Shown in pieces: positions 32,180 through 44,629 of a stretch of DNA of 64,000 nt. Location of the stretch: the NCBI GenBank assembly GCA_903813345.2, contig CAIIXF020000007.1:10111730-10175729 (forward strand), given 5' to 3'. The notes beneath the pieces were generated by a model that worked only from the letters and a program-made list of their open reading frames with translations, had not been told where the DNA came from and did not search any database. Source of the DNA: Owenia fusiformis. Lineage: Eukaryota > Annelida > Polychaeta > Sabellida > Oweniidae. The first letter of the stretch is position 1. Every line of letters begins with the position of its first letter. A program made the translations under genes and the position numbers.

Positions 32180-32840
32180 ATGACCGTGGTAATGTTATCG
32201 TGAAAGCCTGGTATAACCGCGACGATGCTGTATTTTATTGCAATGCCTGCCATGACCTTGACAATGTAATATAGTTCTGCAAGGCTTGGTATGACCGTGA
32301 CAATGTAATATAGTACTGCAAGGCCTGGCATGACCGTGACAATGTAATATACTGTAGTACTGCAAGGTCTAGAATGACCGTGACAATGTTATATAGTCCC
32401 TTCTGCAAAGCCTGGCATGACAATGTAATATAGTATTGCAAGTTTAGGTATGAGAGTGGTAATGTAGAAATTTACGATTAGGACTGCTATAATCGTGACA
32501 ATGTGTATTGCAAAGCCTGGCATGACCGTGGCAATATAATATAGTACTGCAAGGCCTGGCATGGCCGTGACAATGTAATATAGTATTGCAAGGCTTGGTA
32601 TGACCGCCGTGGCAATGTGATATAGTATTCCACTTTCAGGTATGAGAGTGGCAATGTAGAAATTTATGATTGCTATAAGTGACCGTGACAATGTGTATTT
32701 CAAAACCTGGCATGACCGTGACAATGTATCATGGGATCGCAAAGCCTGGTATGACCGTGACAATGTTCTATAGTATTGCAAGGCCAGGCATGAGGGTGGT
32801 AATGTAGAAATTTAGGCTTAGTCCTACTATGACTGTTATA
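32180..32840 (+). repeat. Minisatellite with about 40-base units (CATGACCGTGACAATGTAAT core)
   Basis: About 14 imperfect units with GGCATGACCGTGACAATGTA followed by ATATAGTA(C/T)TGCAAGGCCT recur, with interspersed shorter variants (AGAGTGG(T/C)AATGTAGAAATT). Long open frames on the minus strand arise from the repeat and are not genes. Confidence 0.92.
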
Positions 32841-33030
32841 ATGTACAGTATTGCAATGACTAGTAAATATGTATGACATTAATGCCAGGAATATCTTTAA
32901 CAATTTTAAGTGATCGTCATTACAATTAAACAGTTTAATACTATGATCATGGTTTTTAACTACCTTAATAATGTCATGGCGACGGTTGTAGGCTAGATCT
33001 GCTGTAACTCATTGAGCTCAATATATAGGC

Positions 33031-33446
33031 TAAGGGGAGGCATCAAAAGTTCGATGTCGGATCGGAAACTAAATAAATCTAGTTTTGACTCTGACCCCCT
33101 CCCCCCAAAACTAAATACCATGAAAATTGATCGCTGACTTCCGGTTTGAGAATTTGAAAAATTATTGCTGAACACGATCTAGTTTTTTTGTTAATACCTA
33201 TCGTAATTTGTGGCTTTGAACAACGATTGATAGAATAGAATCCATTGGAATGATCTTGACGAAGAAAGCAGCAGGTAAAATCTTTTTTTTAAAAAACAAT
33301 TCCAAGGCATTCTGAGTCGAAATTGCCAAAAATTTGAAATGTTGAAATTTGTCGGATAGCAAATTGAAGTGGGTTTGAACCCCCTCCCCCCTAATTACAT
33401 TTATTTAGTTTTCTATCCGACATCGAACTTTTGATGCCTCCCCTAA
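33031..33446. mobile_element. TIR element (MITE), about 416 bases
   Basis: Left TAAGGGGAGGCATCAAAAGT and following TCGATGTCGGAT mirror the right end ATCCGACATCGA-ACTTTTGATGCCTCCCCTAA. A C-rich run (CCCCCTCCCCCC) and an AAATAAAT word occur inside both arms. The target duplication is not clear (TA/AA). Confidence 0.85.
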
Positions 33447-34166
33447 GGGACTTTCTAGATTGAGCTAATATACTACTTTTCCCTTTGCCTATGCTGGTGA
33501 TGTCAGATATACTGTAGGCTAAAGCCGTCATCACATCATCACATAAATAGATTGTAATGATGCCAGGAAATGTAGTTTGTTGATGTGTTTGTCAATGATA
33601 TTGTCTGACGATAAAGTTACTGAAATTTTGAAAAATATTATACGATCATTTTGATGATGAGTTTGTTTGGGAGAAGATGGACTCTACTGTAGTGCAAAGG
33701 AATTTGCTTGAAATAAAAAGACCTGCTGGGTGGTGGTGCAATATATACGGTTCTGACGGGAAAATTGAAAAATTGATAAGTTGTTTATTTCACACATTTT
33801 CTTCAATATTAACATTGATGTCCCAAAGCTCTGGCAAACAGCAACAAAAATATACACCGAAATCATATTTACCAAAACGAGTGTCTCCAAGGCTTCATAC
33901 CAGCGTATGCATGATGTATTCCTTGTCAAGAGTTTAAGCTTTAATTTCGCTAAAATGAAGTTGGGGTAATCTCTACAAGGTTTGTTTATTGTGGTTATAT
34001 TTTAATGGTTGAGTGCTCTGGAGCAAATAATTCATGTGCGCAAAATATTCAAACAATCTAATTGGTTTTAACTTGCAGTGACGCATGCACACTTGTGCCA
34101 TGTTTTTTTTCTAATAATTTCGTTTCGTTCCATTGAGTTTTGTGTTTCAATGTAACTTCCGCTAAA

Positions 34167-34193
34167 ATGGCGGACCGAATGGAGAATTATCAG
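34167..34193 (+). other. Possible alternative first exon or uORF start of CATIP
   Basis: ATGGCGGACCGAATGGAGAA followed by TTATCAG and a GTAATA donor, with a strong start context. Spliced to the acceptor at 34628 its frame (MADRMENYQ...) stops after 23 codons, overlapping the CATIP ATG at 34630. Spliced instead to the AG at 34644 it would join in frame to MSTVSAMSSD of CATIP. Confidence 0.4.
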
Positions 34194-34629
34194 GTAATAG
34201 CACTTCAACATTTTAAAGATCTTTTTACCTAAATTGGAAAAATTTTGCTTTCTTTGCACATATATATCTTTGAGATAAGAGTTTCAAGTGTATTTTGGCA
34301 AATCCATTTTGGAAGGAACACTATTTAGTTGGAAAATCCATCGTTTATTTTTCAATGTTAGAACTATAAACAGTCAGTCGATGACAAGCTACTGAAGCTA
34401 GAGGTCCATATATCTTATAAATAACCAAATCCAAAATGAGTGAGTTGGCTGCTGTAAAACCTGTTGCTGATACTCTAATACTCGGATGAATTTATTGAAG
34501 TAAACTATGAAATGTTTTATCACTACACAGTATAGAAAAGGTTGAAAACCCTTTTATGGTCTTTTGAAGGACTGTTTTACATATCCTGGTGCTCAACCTA
34601 ACATTGCCTAACAAATCCTCTCTTCTAGT

Positions 34630-37600
34630 ATGCACACCAGCCAGATGAGCACTGTATCTGCCATGTCCAGTGATGCCAGTCAGACAGGTCAACCTCAACT
34701 CTTAATGCCACCAGAGCCACCCAAACCAAGCGAGGCTGCAATGAAATTTATAGATAGTATAGGCAAGTCAAGTTTTTAGTCCACATTTGTAGTTGTTTAT
34801 TAGTAAAAAATTCCAATGGTCTGATAAAAACTCTATAAAAATTATCCTTTCTGAAGACAGAGCTATTATTTCTACTGTGCCATCAAAAGGATCAATGAGA
34901 CATTCATGTGAATCAAATACTAAGTAGCAGCTTTATAGTTATAAATTACTACTGGCTTACTGTCCAAGCATATTGAATTATTCTCTGTTATGATTCGTTA
35001 ATCAGAATGATTAGAGACAATATTATTGTAATATGTATAACCCTTGAATTAACATATTGAAGTACATGCATTTATAAGCTATAGTTTATGATTTCAGATG
35101 TTGATGATTTTAAATATCTGCTGTTTTCCGACAATCTCGTGACCACATCTGATACTGGTAAAGAACTTGGTGAATTCAATGTTACTATTGAGATGACAAA
35201 ACGTCTCGGTAATGACTGCTATCATATCCATGCTAACAGTCATGGTGCTATAGACAGTGTACCATGTGGAACTTCTATCACAACTTATGTGTCAAAGAAA
35301 CTAGAAACAATTGAGCAACAGCATCATGAATATGTGAAGGTAGGTTAGCCATAAGGTGTTACGGAATTTCTTATGTTCTGCACTTATATGTTTTCCATCA
35401 ATAATAACTTCATTTAGTGGGGGATGGGTTTGGTGATTGAAATTAGGATCTAATCCGTTTATGGTTTATCTTATCCTTACATTCTCACAATGGACACTGT
35501 CCTAAGTCATGTACTCCTACTCCCATTGCTCATTGAAAATAGCTGAACCTGCACCTGTTATTTTCTGGTACAAAATTAAGTATGAAGGCATGTGTGTATT
35601 TCCTTCCTTTTTTCAGGAAAGTATCATTACATTGTCTACTTTTAGTAAACCTGGAAACAGGTCAATGGTACCTGTAGCTCCTGTGTTGTCTGGAAACTTC
35701 AAAAGAAAATTTGGAAAAATAGAAATCGTGAAATATCAGAATTTCCTGGAGTTCCCATTGAACTCTTACCAGATACTCTAAAAGAAGACAATGTAATGAT
35801 ACTTTCCTGAATAAAGTAAGGAAATTAACACATGCTTTCATACTTTATTTTGTACCAGAAAATAACATGTGCAGGTACAGCAATTTTTCCCAAAACTTTA
35901 TTTTCCAGCTGAACCTTAACTTATATATAAATGTTATGTATCTTTTTTATCATACGTAGTCAGTCTTATTTTTGGTAGATTATTGCATCTTCATATATTA
36001 TTCTTATTTCTGAACTTTTTTTACTGCAAGATTTCAAAAATAAATGCTCAACACAGATTTCTTCATGTCAAAGCCTGAAGTTGATGTGCATATCAGTACA
36101 TAGCAGAATTCAAGTACATGTCGATTTTTATTCTTTTTTATTGTAGCTGGAGAATCATCCCTTAGACAGGAAAACATTCATAGTGCGCCAGGATGATGGT
36201 TATGTTGTAAATAGAGTCATCACACAGGGGGAGGTGAGGGAAACAATTTATATACATGTGTTATATACTTTCAGGCCATTAGTTTATTTATTTTAAACAA
36301 GGAATCTATATTAAGGATTTTCAAAATTTATGCAGCATCTATTTTACAAAAAATCTGTATGACACTATGACAGGCACTTAAGAATTATAGGATATCCTAT
36401 GATTTTGAGGAATATCATTTTTATCTCCGAGGTGATATTGATATGTGCACGAGAGAGCAAAGCGAACGAGTGCATATATCAATATCACGGAGTAGATTAA
36501 AATGATATTCTGAAAAAATCATAGGATGTTCTTATTATTCTTCATTTACAAGGAGTGTACTAAATGCATAATATCATTGCAAAGCCAAATAGAGTCAATT
36601 TGGCGGGAAATCAAGAATCGGAGTATATCGTCACAATATCCTCTGCATATTGGGTTTTCCGGAGTATATCGTCACGATATCCTCCGCCCTGAGTATATCA
36701 ATACGATATCCTCTGGTTATTCATTTTGCCAATAAATATCAAATTTATTTTTTCATGTTATTATACATTTAGTACGCTAAGCGTAAGATAATATATCATA
36801 TACATTTACTCACTTCATTGTGAAGATGATATACAGAATAAACCTCTGTGTACGATATAATATGCTGCAAATTATGTCGTGTGACTTGTCCTAATGAACA
36901 TGTTTTTATTCATCATATTATTCTGAGTTTGTGTGCAGGATTGATATAAGAAAAAACAAGGAACTTTTTGTTATATTGTTTTATGTATATGCACTATTAA
37001 AAGAACAGTAAACTTATCTACATATTTTATGTTTCAGGATGTGCAAAGGACAGCCCAAACTTTTTCTTTAGATGCTATGGCAGGGTTTGTCTCAGAAGGT
37101 AACTATCACATTTTATGTATTCATATTTAAAGTCATACTGCCAACCTTTGGTAAGACATGGACATTTGATTTTAGGTTCTATCTTATTCTCATACTGATA
37201 TGACTGTAGCACACTAGCGATGTTGTGTATTTTTCAGCAGATTTCATACCTTGCAACAATAGCAAGGTTAACACATTTGTTGATTTTTTCTGAAAAACTT
37301 GTATGGTCTCTTCATGTACTTTATTCTGTAAAACCAATGTTTTGTGATATATTTTGTGGTTTAGTTGAATCTGTTTATATTATATGTGTCAATGAAGACT
37401 TTCTTTGTCACATTTAGTAGTTCGAAGCCAAATAAAATAAACATGCGACAACATGCATATGTATATCACAATTAACACATGTTATTAAGTAGTAAACTAT
37501 TCAATCATCTCTACTTTCAGGATCTAATCTTTTACTGCAGAGGCTCTTAATAAAGAAAGGACTACCTCCTAATTTCCAGTTATTGTCATTTGACTCTGAT

Positions 37601-39549
37601 GTGAATCTATGTGCTGCTGTGTATGTAAGTATTCATGTGCTTGTATGTGTGGAGGGAGAATAAAACAATTAAGGAAAGGAGTTTTCATGCAGTATAATTT
37701 CTTGTGGTGAATTGTAAAAAAAACTTCTATGTATTTAAAACAAAACAATGTCATTTTCATCAAAAATGTCTTATCTGAACTGACTGAGATTGAGAATTCA
37801 TTGAATTTAAGTGAATTGTATGGCTACAGGGAACAATGTGATATTAAATCTTCCATTAAAAGAATATTTTTCAGATTCAAAAAATTATATCTTTACCAAT
37901 CGTCTAATTATATTGCACCAAATAAAGTAGAAAATCTGGTATTTGGTGTGGTACATATGTTTAACTTCACATGAACATTGGAATTTTCTTTTCTAGCGCC
38001 CCCTAGAGGAGAGAACGCAGCTTGTAGGTGACCAAGATGTTAGGGTGTCAGGAATTGAACGAACAATCAACTCAGTCAGTGATCTTCCTACAGCTTGGCA
38101 AGCTTACTTTTTGAAAGATGGGTAAGATGTATAAACAACTTTGATTACGAACTGTTCCTGAATAAAACACGAGTGGCATTAATTCTGAACTTTCAACCAA
38201 CTTCCATTTGGATTAATTCTGTCAGATCAAAGTAAATTCTTCAAAATAAATTGTAGAAAAAATGTGTGATTCTCTTTACAACTTTCCATGCAATACTCTA
38301 ATATCAGTAATTCTAATTAAAAGATTGATAATTTGAAAGTCTGCATATTTCAGAGCAAGAGGAAGTAATTCTATGGTGCAAAATCTAACATTTTCTCACC
38401 TCTATTCCAGGCATTTGTCCAATCGTGTACAGGTCGGGTCACCAGTCACAATGAAGCTTGCCTATCTACCTAAAGCAGTAGAAGCAGGTATACATCATCT
38501 GAATAGTTTTGTCATTTAGTGTGTATGGTGTAGTCACAGTTAAGCCAGGTCTTACAAAGTGTATTCATATTTATTTCATTTGTTTATTTGATATATTGCA
38601 CAACCACATTATTCTACTCTTATGTAGTGTAAATTATATAGTGTGTGTACATGTCATCTGAAAATGATGCCAAGTTCAGAGTTTAGTTATATATTACACA
38701 TTAACCATGTTCATGTTAAATTTTAGATGAGTTTGAGGAAAAACCCAAATTCCCAAAGAAGCCACTCAACTGGGAAGAGGATATGCAGCTATATTCCAAG
38801 TTCTTGGACAGAAAGGTATGGACAATTACCACACATTTGAGCTGTTCTTTTGCTCCAGAACTTAAGACACATGTCAATTGTATTCCAGAATACCCATGAA
38901 AGGAGTTTCATGAGAGGACAACAAAGTTGAGGATCATACGGGAAAAGTAAATCATTCAAAAAAAGATATGGATTGGGTCTTTGTTAAAGATTCCTTGGAT
39001 GCAATTCATTTCCATCATTTCTAATTTGGCAGAGTTTCCATATTTAAAATTGCATGTACAGTTTTTCTTCTCATAGAAAATACTGGCATTGGAATACATA
39101 AATTTTGAAACATTGTTATGGTGCTTAAAATGTTGAAATGTCTCCTTAAATATACCGAAATCTTGTGCAGTCAAGACAAGTCATATGACTTGTATAAAGT
39201 ACACATATGGATTCTTGTTTCTTCTGGCCACACTATACAGTGCTACTTTCTGATTTAGGTAATTTTGAACACTTTCTTGTTACTTCAGGAGGAGTTGAAA
39301 GGAGACCATGCTGTATACATGAGGCACCACCCAGAACTCAAGGCTTTATTAGCGGACTTTTTACAATTCCTGTTACTACGGAAACCCGATGATGTCATCT
39401 CATTTGCAGCTGAATATTTCTCTTCATTTTCCGCCAACATACCATCAATGGCTCCATATTTAAAATCAGCTGAACCGACAATGTTCCCAAGGAGCAAAAC
39501 TAATCCCAAGATTCAGGACTTGATACAGAAAAACTCCAAAGGAACATAG
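34630..39549 (+). CDS. CATIP: Ciliogenesis-associated TTC17-interacting protein (CATIP)
   Basis: CATIP works with TTC17 in actin polymerisation during primary ciliogenesis (family knowledge). Nine coding exons: 34630-34762, 35098-35339, 36147-36233, 37038-37098, 37521-37624, 37997-38121, 38411-38487, 38727-38815, 39289-39549, giving about 392 residues, the usual length. Recognisable stretches include KYLLFSDNLVTTSDTGKELG early, then ENHPLDRKTFIVRQDDGYVV, DLPTAWQAYFLKDG, and near the C-terminus ELKALLADFLQFLLLRKPDD followed by VISFAAEYFSSF, which resembles an RIIa/DPY-30-like docking-and-dimerisation helix pair. Exon 1 ends AG|GCAAGT, a GC-AG donor; the only in-phase GT alternative is poor. 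The start at 34630 is the first ATG in frame after the acceptor at 34628, but the ATG at 34167 may also be used (separate entry). Confidence 0.88.
36370..36740. repeat. Palindromic element plus short tandem repeats in a CATIP intron
   Basis: GATATTGATATGTGCACGAG near 36435 is mirrored by GAACGAGTGCATATATCAAT near 36463, and the outer ATAGGATATCCTATGATTTT by AAATCATAGGATGTTCTTAT, giving a near-palindrome of about 170 bases (36375-36545). It is followed by three copies of GAGTATATCGTCACGATATC-like words (36619-36715). It is likely a transposon-derived hairpin. Confidence 0.75.
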
Positions 39550-42371
39550 TGTGCTGGTAGTCAGCCCTACTCACGCTGAATATATGTTAAGTTGGCATCA
39601 GTAAGGAGCAAGGTGATATGCATTGGTCAGCATCAGGATACAGTGTTGGCCGTTACCTTATCTTTCAAAATGGTGACAGGAATTTACAATTGAAAACATT
39701 TTTGTTTCATTTAGTGAACCATCTCACCAAGGGAGTGCTTCTTATCTTAGTCCTTAATCCTTATCGAATCAGTTATGGTAGTGTAAAATGCATATGATAT
39801 CAGAGGTTTTATGCAATTGAGGTCATTTGATGTGGCGGTGATGGCACTTTTCATATATGACTTGAAAGTTAGGATTTAATTTGCCATATTGAAAGATATA
39901 AGGTAACAGCTTTCACTGTATTCTGATTCTGACCAGTGCTATCATTTAATGTGAGAAACATATTTTAAAGTTTAGAGATGAGATGTTACACTTATAGAGG
40001 TCTGAGATTGGTTCCCAATTAAATAAAAGATAATCATTTTAGGATGCCATAAGAAAGGAATACTATCACATGTTCTTTCCATTTACTATAATGTTCATTT
40101 ACATTTTCATAAATTCACTAAGTTTGTAAAAGGTGGTATAAATATATCTTTTTTGGATGTTGTTCAAAATCTGTCAAAATGAATACAAATATTACAATCA
40201 AGAATGCAATGAATTGTTTTTCTCAGTATGGTACCAAAATCATGTTGAGGGTGAGCTAAAACGTCTATTTATTATATCGCTATATCAGGGAGAGAAGTTT
40301 TTACAAATCTGATATCTGACCAAATATGATTGAGGTGTCATTGGGGAGCAGAAGAGCATAATGTCAATGTGGTTAAAGGGTATATTTATTTTTACATTCC
40401 TCTATGTTTGTCCACTGAACTCAATAACGTTAATACATCACATGATTATTTCATATACAATTATCCGTCTCACTGTGCTATCTAGTCTGTGCTTTAATTT
40501 GTTATTAGCTGTATTTATGTGATATTGTATAATTGAATCTGATAATTTACTCTAGGAATATTTGCACACATTTCCATTTTTCTGTTTTGAAACCTTGAAG
40601 GTTCATGCAAATAGGTGTAAATCTGTAAAAATTGTTTTTGAGTCGATATGTTGAGTGATGGATGTTATAATAGGTAACTTTAAATATTTCTGTTAATAAG
40701 ACAATAATCTCTACTCTGTTAGTGGATATTCTCACAGACACCCAAGATGTGTGTTTAGGTAAAAATAGGGTATAAAAATGAAAGTTTCACAGTAAGTGTT
40801 ACAATAAAACAAAAGTTTTAAAGTTTACACCAACATGACCAATCATATCTTTTGCAAAATCATTTCAAAACTAAAGATTGATAGATTAATAGATTCACCG
40901 ATACAACACTGAGATAAACACTGAATCATTTATAACATCCATGGGTGTAAATCTAACAGCTCTTTCTATAGTGCCCATGGGGTTAAAAATAGATGGTCTC
41001 ATGGTGAGAATCTCCAGTACTCCAGTACTATGTTTTTGTATAAAATATTTTACTTCAAGTTACACAGAGGATTGAATGTGTGCCTGGGTTTGTATTATTA
41101 TTGAAAAAACACCCTAAATATGTTGATATTTTGAAACAAATATTGTTTTTTGGAAATTCCAGCAAAATGTGAATTCATTGCCAAAATGTATAAGGCTTCC
41201 CGATTATGTATTTTCTCCATCATTAAAAGGTTTTCATTGCCTAGTGCAATATTATATGACAATGTTATCAAATTAAATAGGTAAGTTTTATACATGTACT
41301 TCTTAGATATTGTGGATATTGAAAAGTTGTGTCAATTTTATGAAAAATCACAGAATTATGCCATATTTAAGTGCTGATTTAATTGTGACATATCAATTTA
41401 ATATTATTTTATGACAAACTATGTACATGAAGTCATGTAGTTTTTATTGCTCTGTGTTGCTCATTTAAATCCTACAGTATTTATATTCACCTTCAAATTA
41501 AGATTTGAAAATAAATTTCCTTATTGATCGCCATGTACAGAGATGTAGGAGCTTACATTTTTGAGAAAGTTCAAATAGATCTAGTTTATGCATTAAACAT
41601 CAATATATTAAAACATGATCTTATTTTCATTCTCAAGATAGATTCTATTGGTTAGAAATCAAAGTATGAAGTCACATGGATTTTTAAAATCTGGTCTTCA
41701 ATTTTTTTTGGGCCTCGATGAGAAAATTTATTTAAAAATTCATTTGAGGAGTGTAGAATATAATATGTCAAATAGCTTACTGTATACAGTAAAGTAGCCA
41801 TACACCAAAAACCAGATGTAAATAGTATAGATATATTATTGTATCTCAATATGTATAAATAAATTGTAAATTATAATACAAAATGAAATTCATGATGTTA
41901 TGTTATTATCCCACCGAATGAAGTATGAGTAGAGATGAAAGCCATCTGTCCATTTGTCTGTCCAGGTGATAACTCAAATAGCAGTTGGAATAAACTTTAG
42001 AGAATATCTTGATATCCGAATGAATCCATGACAAAGAAAGGATGAATTATACAATATAGCTCACAGCATTACTGTATTTTGTAGGAGATTTAGCCAGGAT
42101 GCAAAAACAAGGCATTTAAATATATGAAGCAAGGCTTATGTCAAAGTGGTCATTTATATCATGCTTCAGTCTATATGACATGCTTTTCAAAGTTTTAAGC
42201 TTCAATACAAAATAGCATCATTAATTAGGCTATGGCTTAAATATAGCTGTTGCTCAGAGGGGAGGTTAGTGAGTTTCAATTCGCGATATGTACGCAAACT
42301 TATTTCGATTTCCAACTGTCAGATCAGGTTTAGGTACATTTACATATCACGTTCATATAAATCATCCTCAA
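39550..42371. other. CATIP 3' UTR and intergenic AT-rich region
   Basis: No gene is supported. Several AATAAA words (for example at about 40022, 40804 and 41859) could end CATIP transcripts, and I cannot choose between them. There are no strong repeats. Confidence 0.5.
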
Positions 42372-44325
42372 TCATTTTGATTTGGACGTATTATTTTCAG
42401 ACTGCAATAGTTTCTCATAAGTTTTTAGCTGATGTTGAAATCCTGCATTAGGCCTGATACAAGGCCTTACACCTGCTACTTTACTATGAGCTTCTTGTAA
42501 AGTCATTCTCTCAGTTCTCATTATATACGCGATCACAATAGTAGCTGACCTAGATACCCCTGCATTACAATGTACTAGCACTCTGCCTTTACTCCCTAAT
42601 GCTTCATCTATGAATTTAAAACACTCAGGAAAATGCTTCGATATGTCAGACTCGGGTATGTCAAGTATCTCTATTTTGAGGTATTTGAAGTCATCTGGGA
42701 ACCAGTTCTCTATCATGGATGCTACATTGAGGATATGTGTGATGTCATGCTGCTCTAAGATGTCAACATCAGCCGCTACATCCTGGGAGCCTGCAAATAT
42801 ACTGTACATGTATACAGTGAATCCTCGTATATATCACCTAACAAAATTAGTACAGTGAAACCTGTCTAAGTGGAACACCTGTTGTACCTCTAAAATATTT
42901 TCCACTTGGGGGGTGTTTTACTTATATAGAGGTTCATTTAACATTAAATCTGTTGGTCTTGGGACTCTGAAATATGTTTCAGTTCTAGAGGTGTTCTACT
43001 TTACAGGTTTCACTGTAGTTCTGATTATTGTGGTTTAAAATTAAGCTTGGCAATTCTATCTGTTTTTACATTAATGATTGTTTAGAATAAGCTCAGAAAT
43101 TGAAAATAAAGATTTTTGTTAAGTTTTGATGCTAATAGGACCTCTACTATTTTTCTCAGCCACTTAAATACATGTAGGAGTTGGATTGTGATGGGAATAT
43201 CTGTTATTATTATATACCCAATATGTAACACTAATCCTGATTGGTCAATACCTAGTCACGTGTTCCGAAATAGATTTACTATTTCCCTCGGAAAGTTATA
43301 TTCCCTCAAATGTGATGTCAGCGGGAATATACATTTGAACTATTGCCCGCTGACGTCATGATTGCAACTTCTATTACCCTTGGAAACGTCTGCGCATCAT
43401 CACTGCGCAGACGAAAAACAGAAAAATGGAGGATGAGCACAAACACAAATCAACTCCGTTCACCATGACAGACGTGCGTGAACGATACAGTATAAGCAAC
43501 GTGTATAAAGTTCCCTAAGCTAAATACGTCTGTGTAATTTCAAGTGTTATGATAATCTATTCCGCGTGTTAAACGCGATTGAATTTGTCAAGTGAGAGTC
43601 TCAGAGGCAAAAATTTCTGTTGAGCATCTGATGACGTCACAGCTTATAATGCTAACAATGGACCCGGGGAGGGGGCTTTCTAAGCCTTTTTGGCCTTCTC
43701 AGAGGAAACGGGACAAGAGTCAGTATAGGGTATATAATAAAACAAATAGTGACTGCCTAATTTCGAGCAATAGTGTAAATGATTTCCCCTTGGGAATATC
43801 CTCTACAATGTACTATTCCCTCAGCCTGCGGCTTCGGGAATAGTACATTGTAGAGGATATTCCCAAGGGGAAATAATTTACACTATTGCCCTCAATGGCA
43901 GTCACTATTTGTATACTCATGTATGAACAGAAATGTCCCAGTGTTACATTTAAGCTACATAATTTCATAATTATGACAAATTCATAGATTAAGATTACAA
44001 CTGATGATCTAGAGTAAATCTAATGTACTGCAGAACATTTCTAAAATCATATTATTGTAACCATTTCTTAGATTATAGGGAGGACGACAGTTCAAATGTA
44101 TAAGAACTTACTCAGATATAATCCAGGTAAGACCTCAGCAATTTGCAAGTCAAGTTTAGTGTCCCCAACAAATCCTTGTGCCCCCTGGGATACCATTTCA
44201 GATTTAATTCTGCCATATTTATCTCTAGATTCCTCCAGTGTTCGCCCATCTACTGTTGTCACTGTCGTAACTGTGGATTTTAACTGTTGTGGTTTAAAAC
44301 CTTGGATCTGATTCAGAAAGCTCAT
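42372..44325 (-). CDS. DUSP19: Dual-specificity phosphatase, DUSP19 (SKRP1)-like
   Basis: Two exons on the minus strand, 44325-44112 and 42790-42372, joined in phase 1, give 210 residues, near the length of vertebrate DUSP19. The N-terminus MSFLNQIQGFKPQQL followed by VTTVDGRTLEES matches the DUSP19-specific leader. The phosphatase domain runs from about residue 60 to 205. The active site is HCNAGVSRSA with nucleophile Cys146 and Arg152, and the general acid is Asp115 in ILDIPE, 31 residues before the Cys as is usual. All catalytic residues are intact. DUSP19 acts on or scaffolds JNK-pathway kinases (family knowledge). The start is the first ATG after an upstream in-frame non-ATG stretch. The single intron holds transposon relics. 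Confidence 0.9.
42851..43018. mobile_element. Short TA-flanked MITE with CAGTGAAACCTGT termini
   Basis: The left end TACAGTGAAACCTGTCTAAG and right end ACAGGTTTCACTGTA are inverted, each bordered by TA. It is 168 bases and lies in the DUSP19-like intron. Relatives occur at 49882 and 63518. The TA target and small size point to a Tc1/mariner/pogo-type enzyme. Confidence 0.88.
43735..43915. repeat. Long palindrome (about 75-base arms) in the DUSP19-like intron
   Basis: TTCCCCTTGGGAATATCCTC followed by TACAATGTACTATTCCC is mirrored after a short GC-rich loop (CTCAGCCTGCGGCTTC) by GGGAATAGTACATTGTAGAG and so on. One arm continues into AATTTCGAGCAATAGTGTAA and GACAAGAGTCAGT to its left. A homologous single arm without the palindrome lies at 48079-48215. 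Confidence 0.88.
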
Positions 44326-44629
44326 TTTAAAGCCAAAGATCAAATATCATAACTTTTGCTATATAGTTTGTGTGCATGTTTTGTCTGGTTGAGTATTATA
44401 CTGTTATGAGGATGCGTCTGGGTTGGTATTCAATTCAACACGACAACAGTTTGATTGTGCATGTAAACCGATGGGGTCTTTTTCACAACCTGGAATAACA
44501 ACAGATATCAAAAATTAGAATTTATTTGATGTTTTATTAGAGATGGTGTCAACGGGTGTGGAAAAAAACAGTAAAATGGTGTGGCAAGCCGAAAACAACT
44601 GCAACTGACTGTTTATCTGTTAGTGGGTA

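Larger units (their letters stand above)
29059..34166. other. Gene-poor repeat region between the cGAS-like gene and CATIP
   Basis: Holds a TIR element (29330-29770), a RecQ-like helicase fragment (31539-31733), a 17-base hairpin (32062-32116), a large minisatellite (32180-32840) and another TIR element (33031-33446). The remainder shows no supported gene. Confidence 0.6.

Noticed and set aside
32116-32903. Minus-strand open frames up to 130 codons
   Set aside because: They follow the about 40-base minisatellite and change frame with it; composition is repetitive.
33677-33969. Overlapping 60-86 codon frames on both strands
   Set aside because: No recognisable domain, no conserved splice context, low-complexity Ser/Lys-rich composition.
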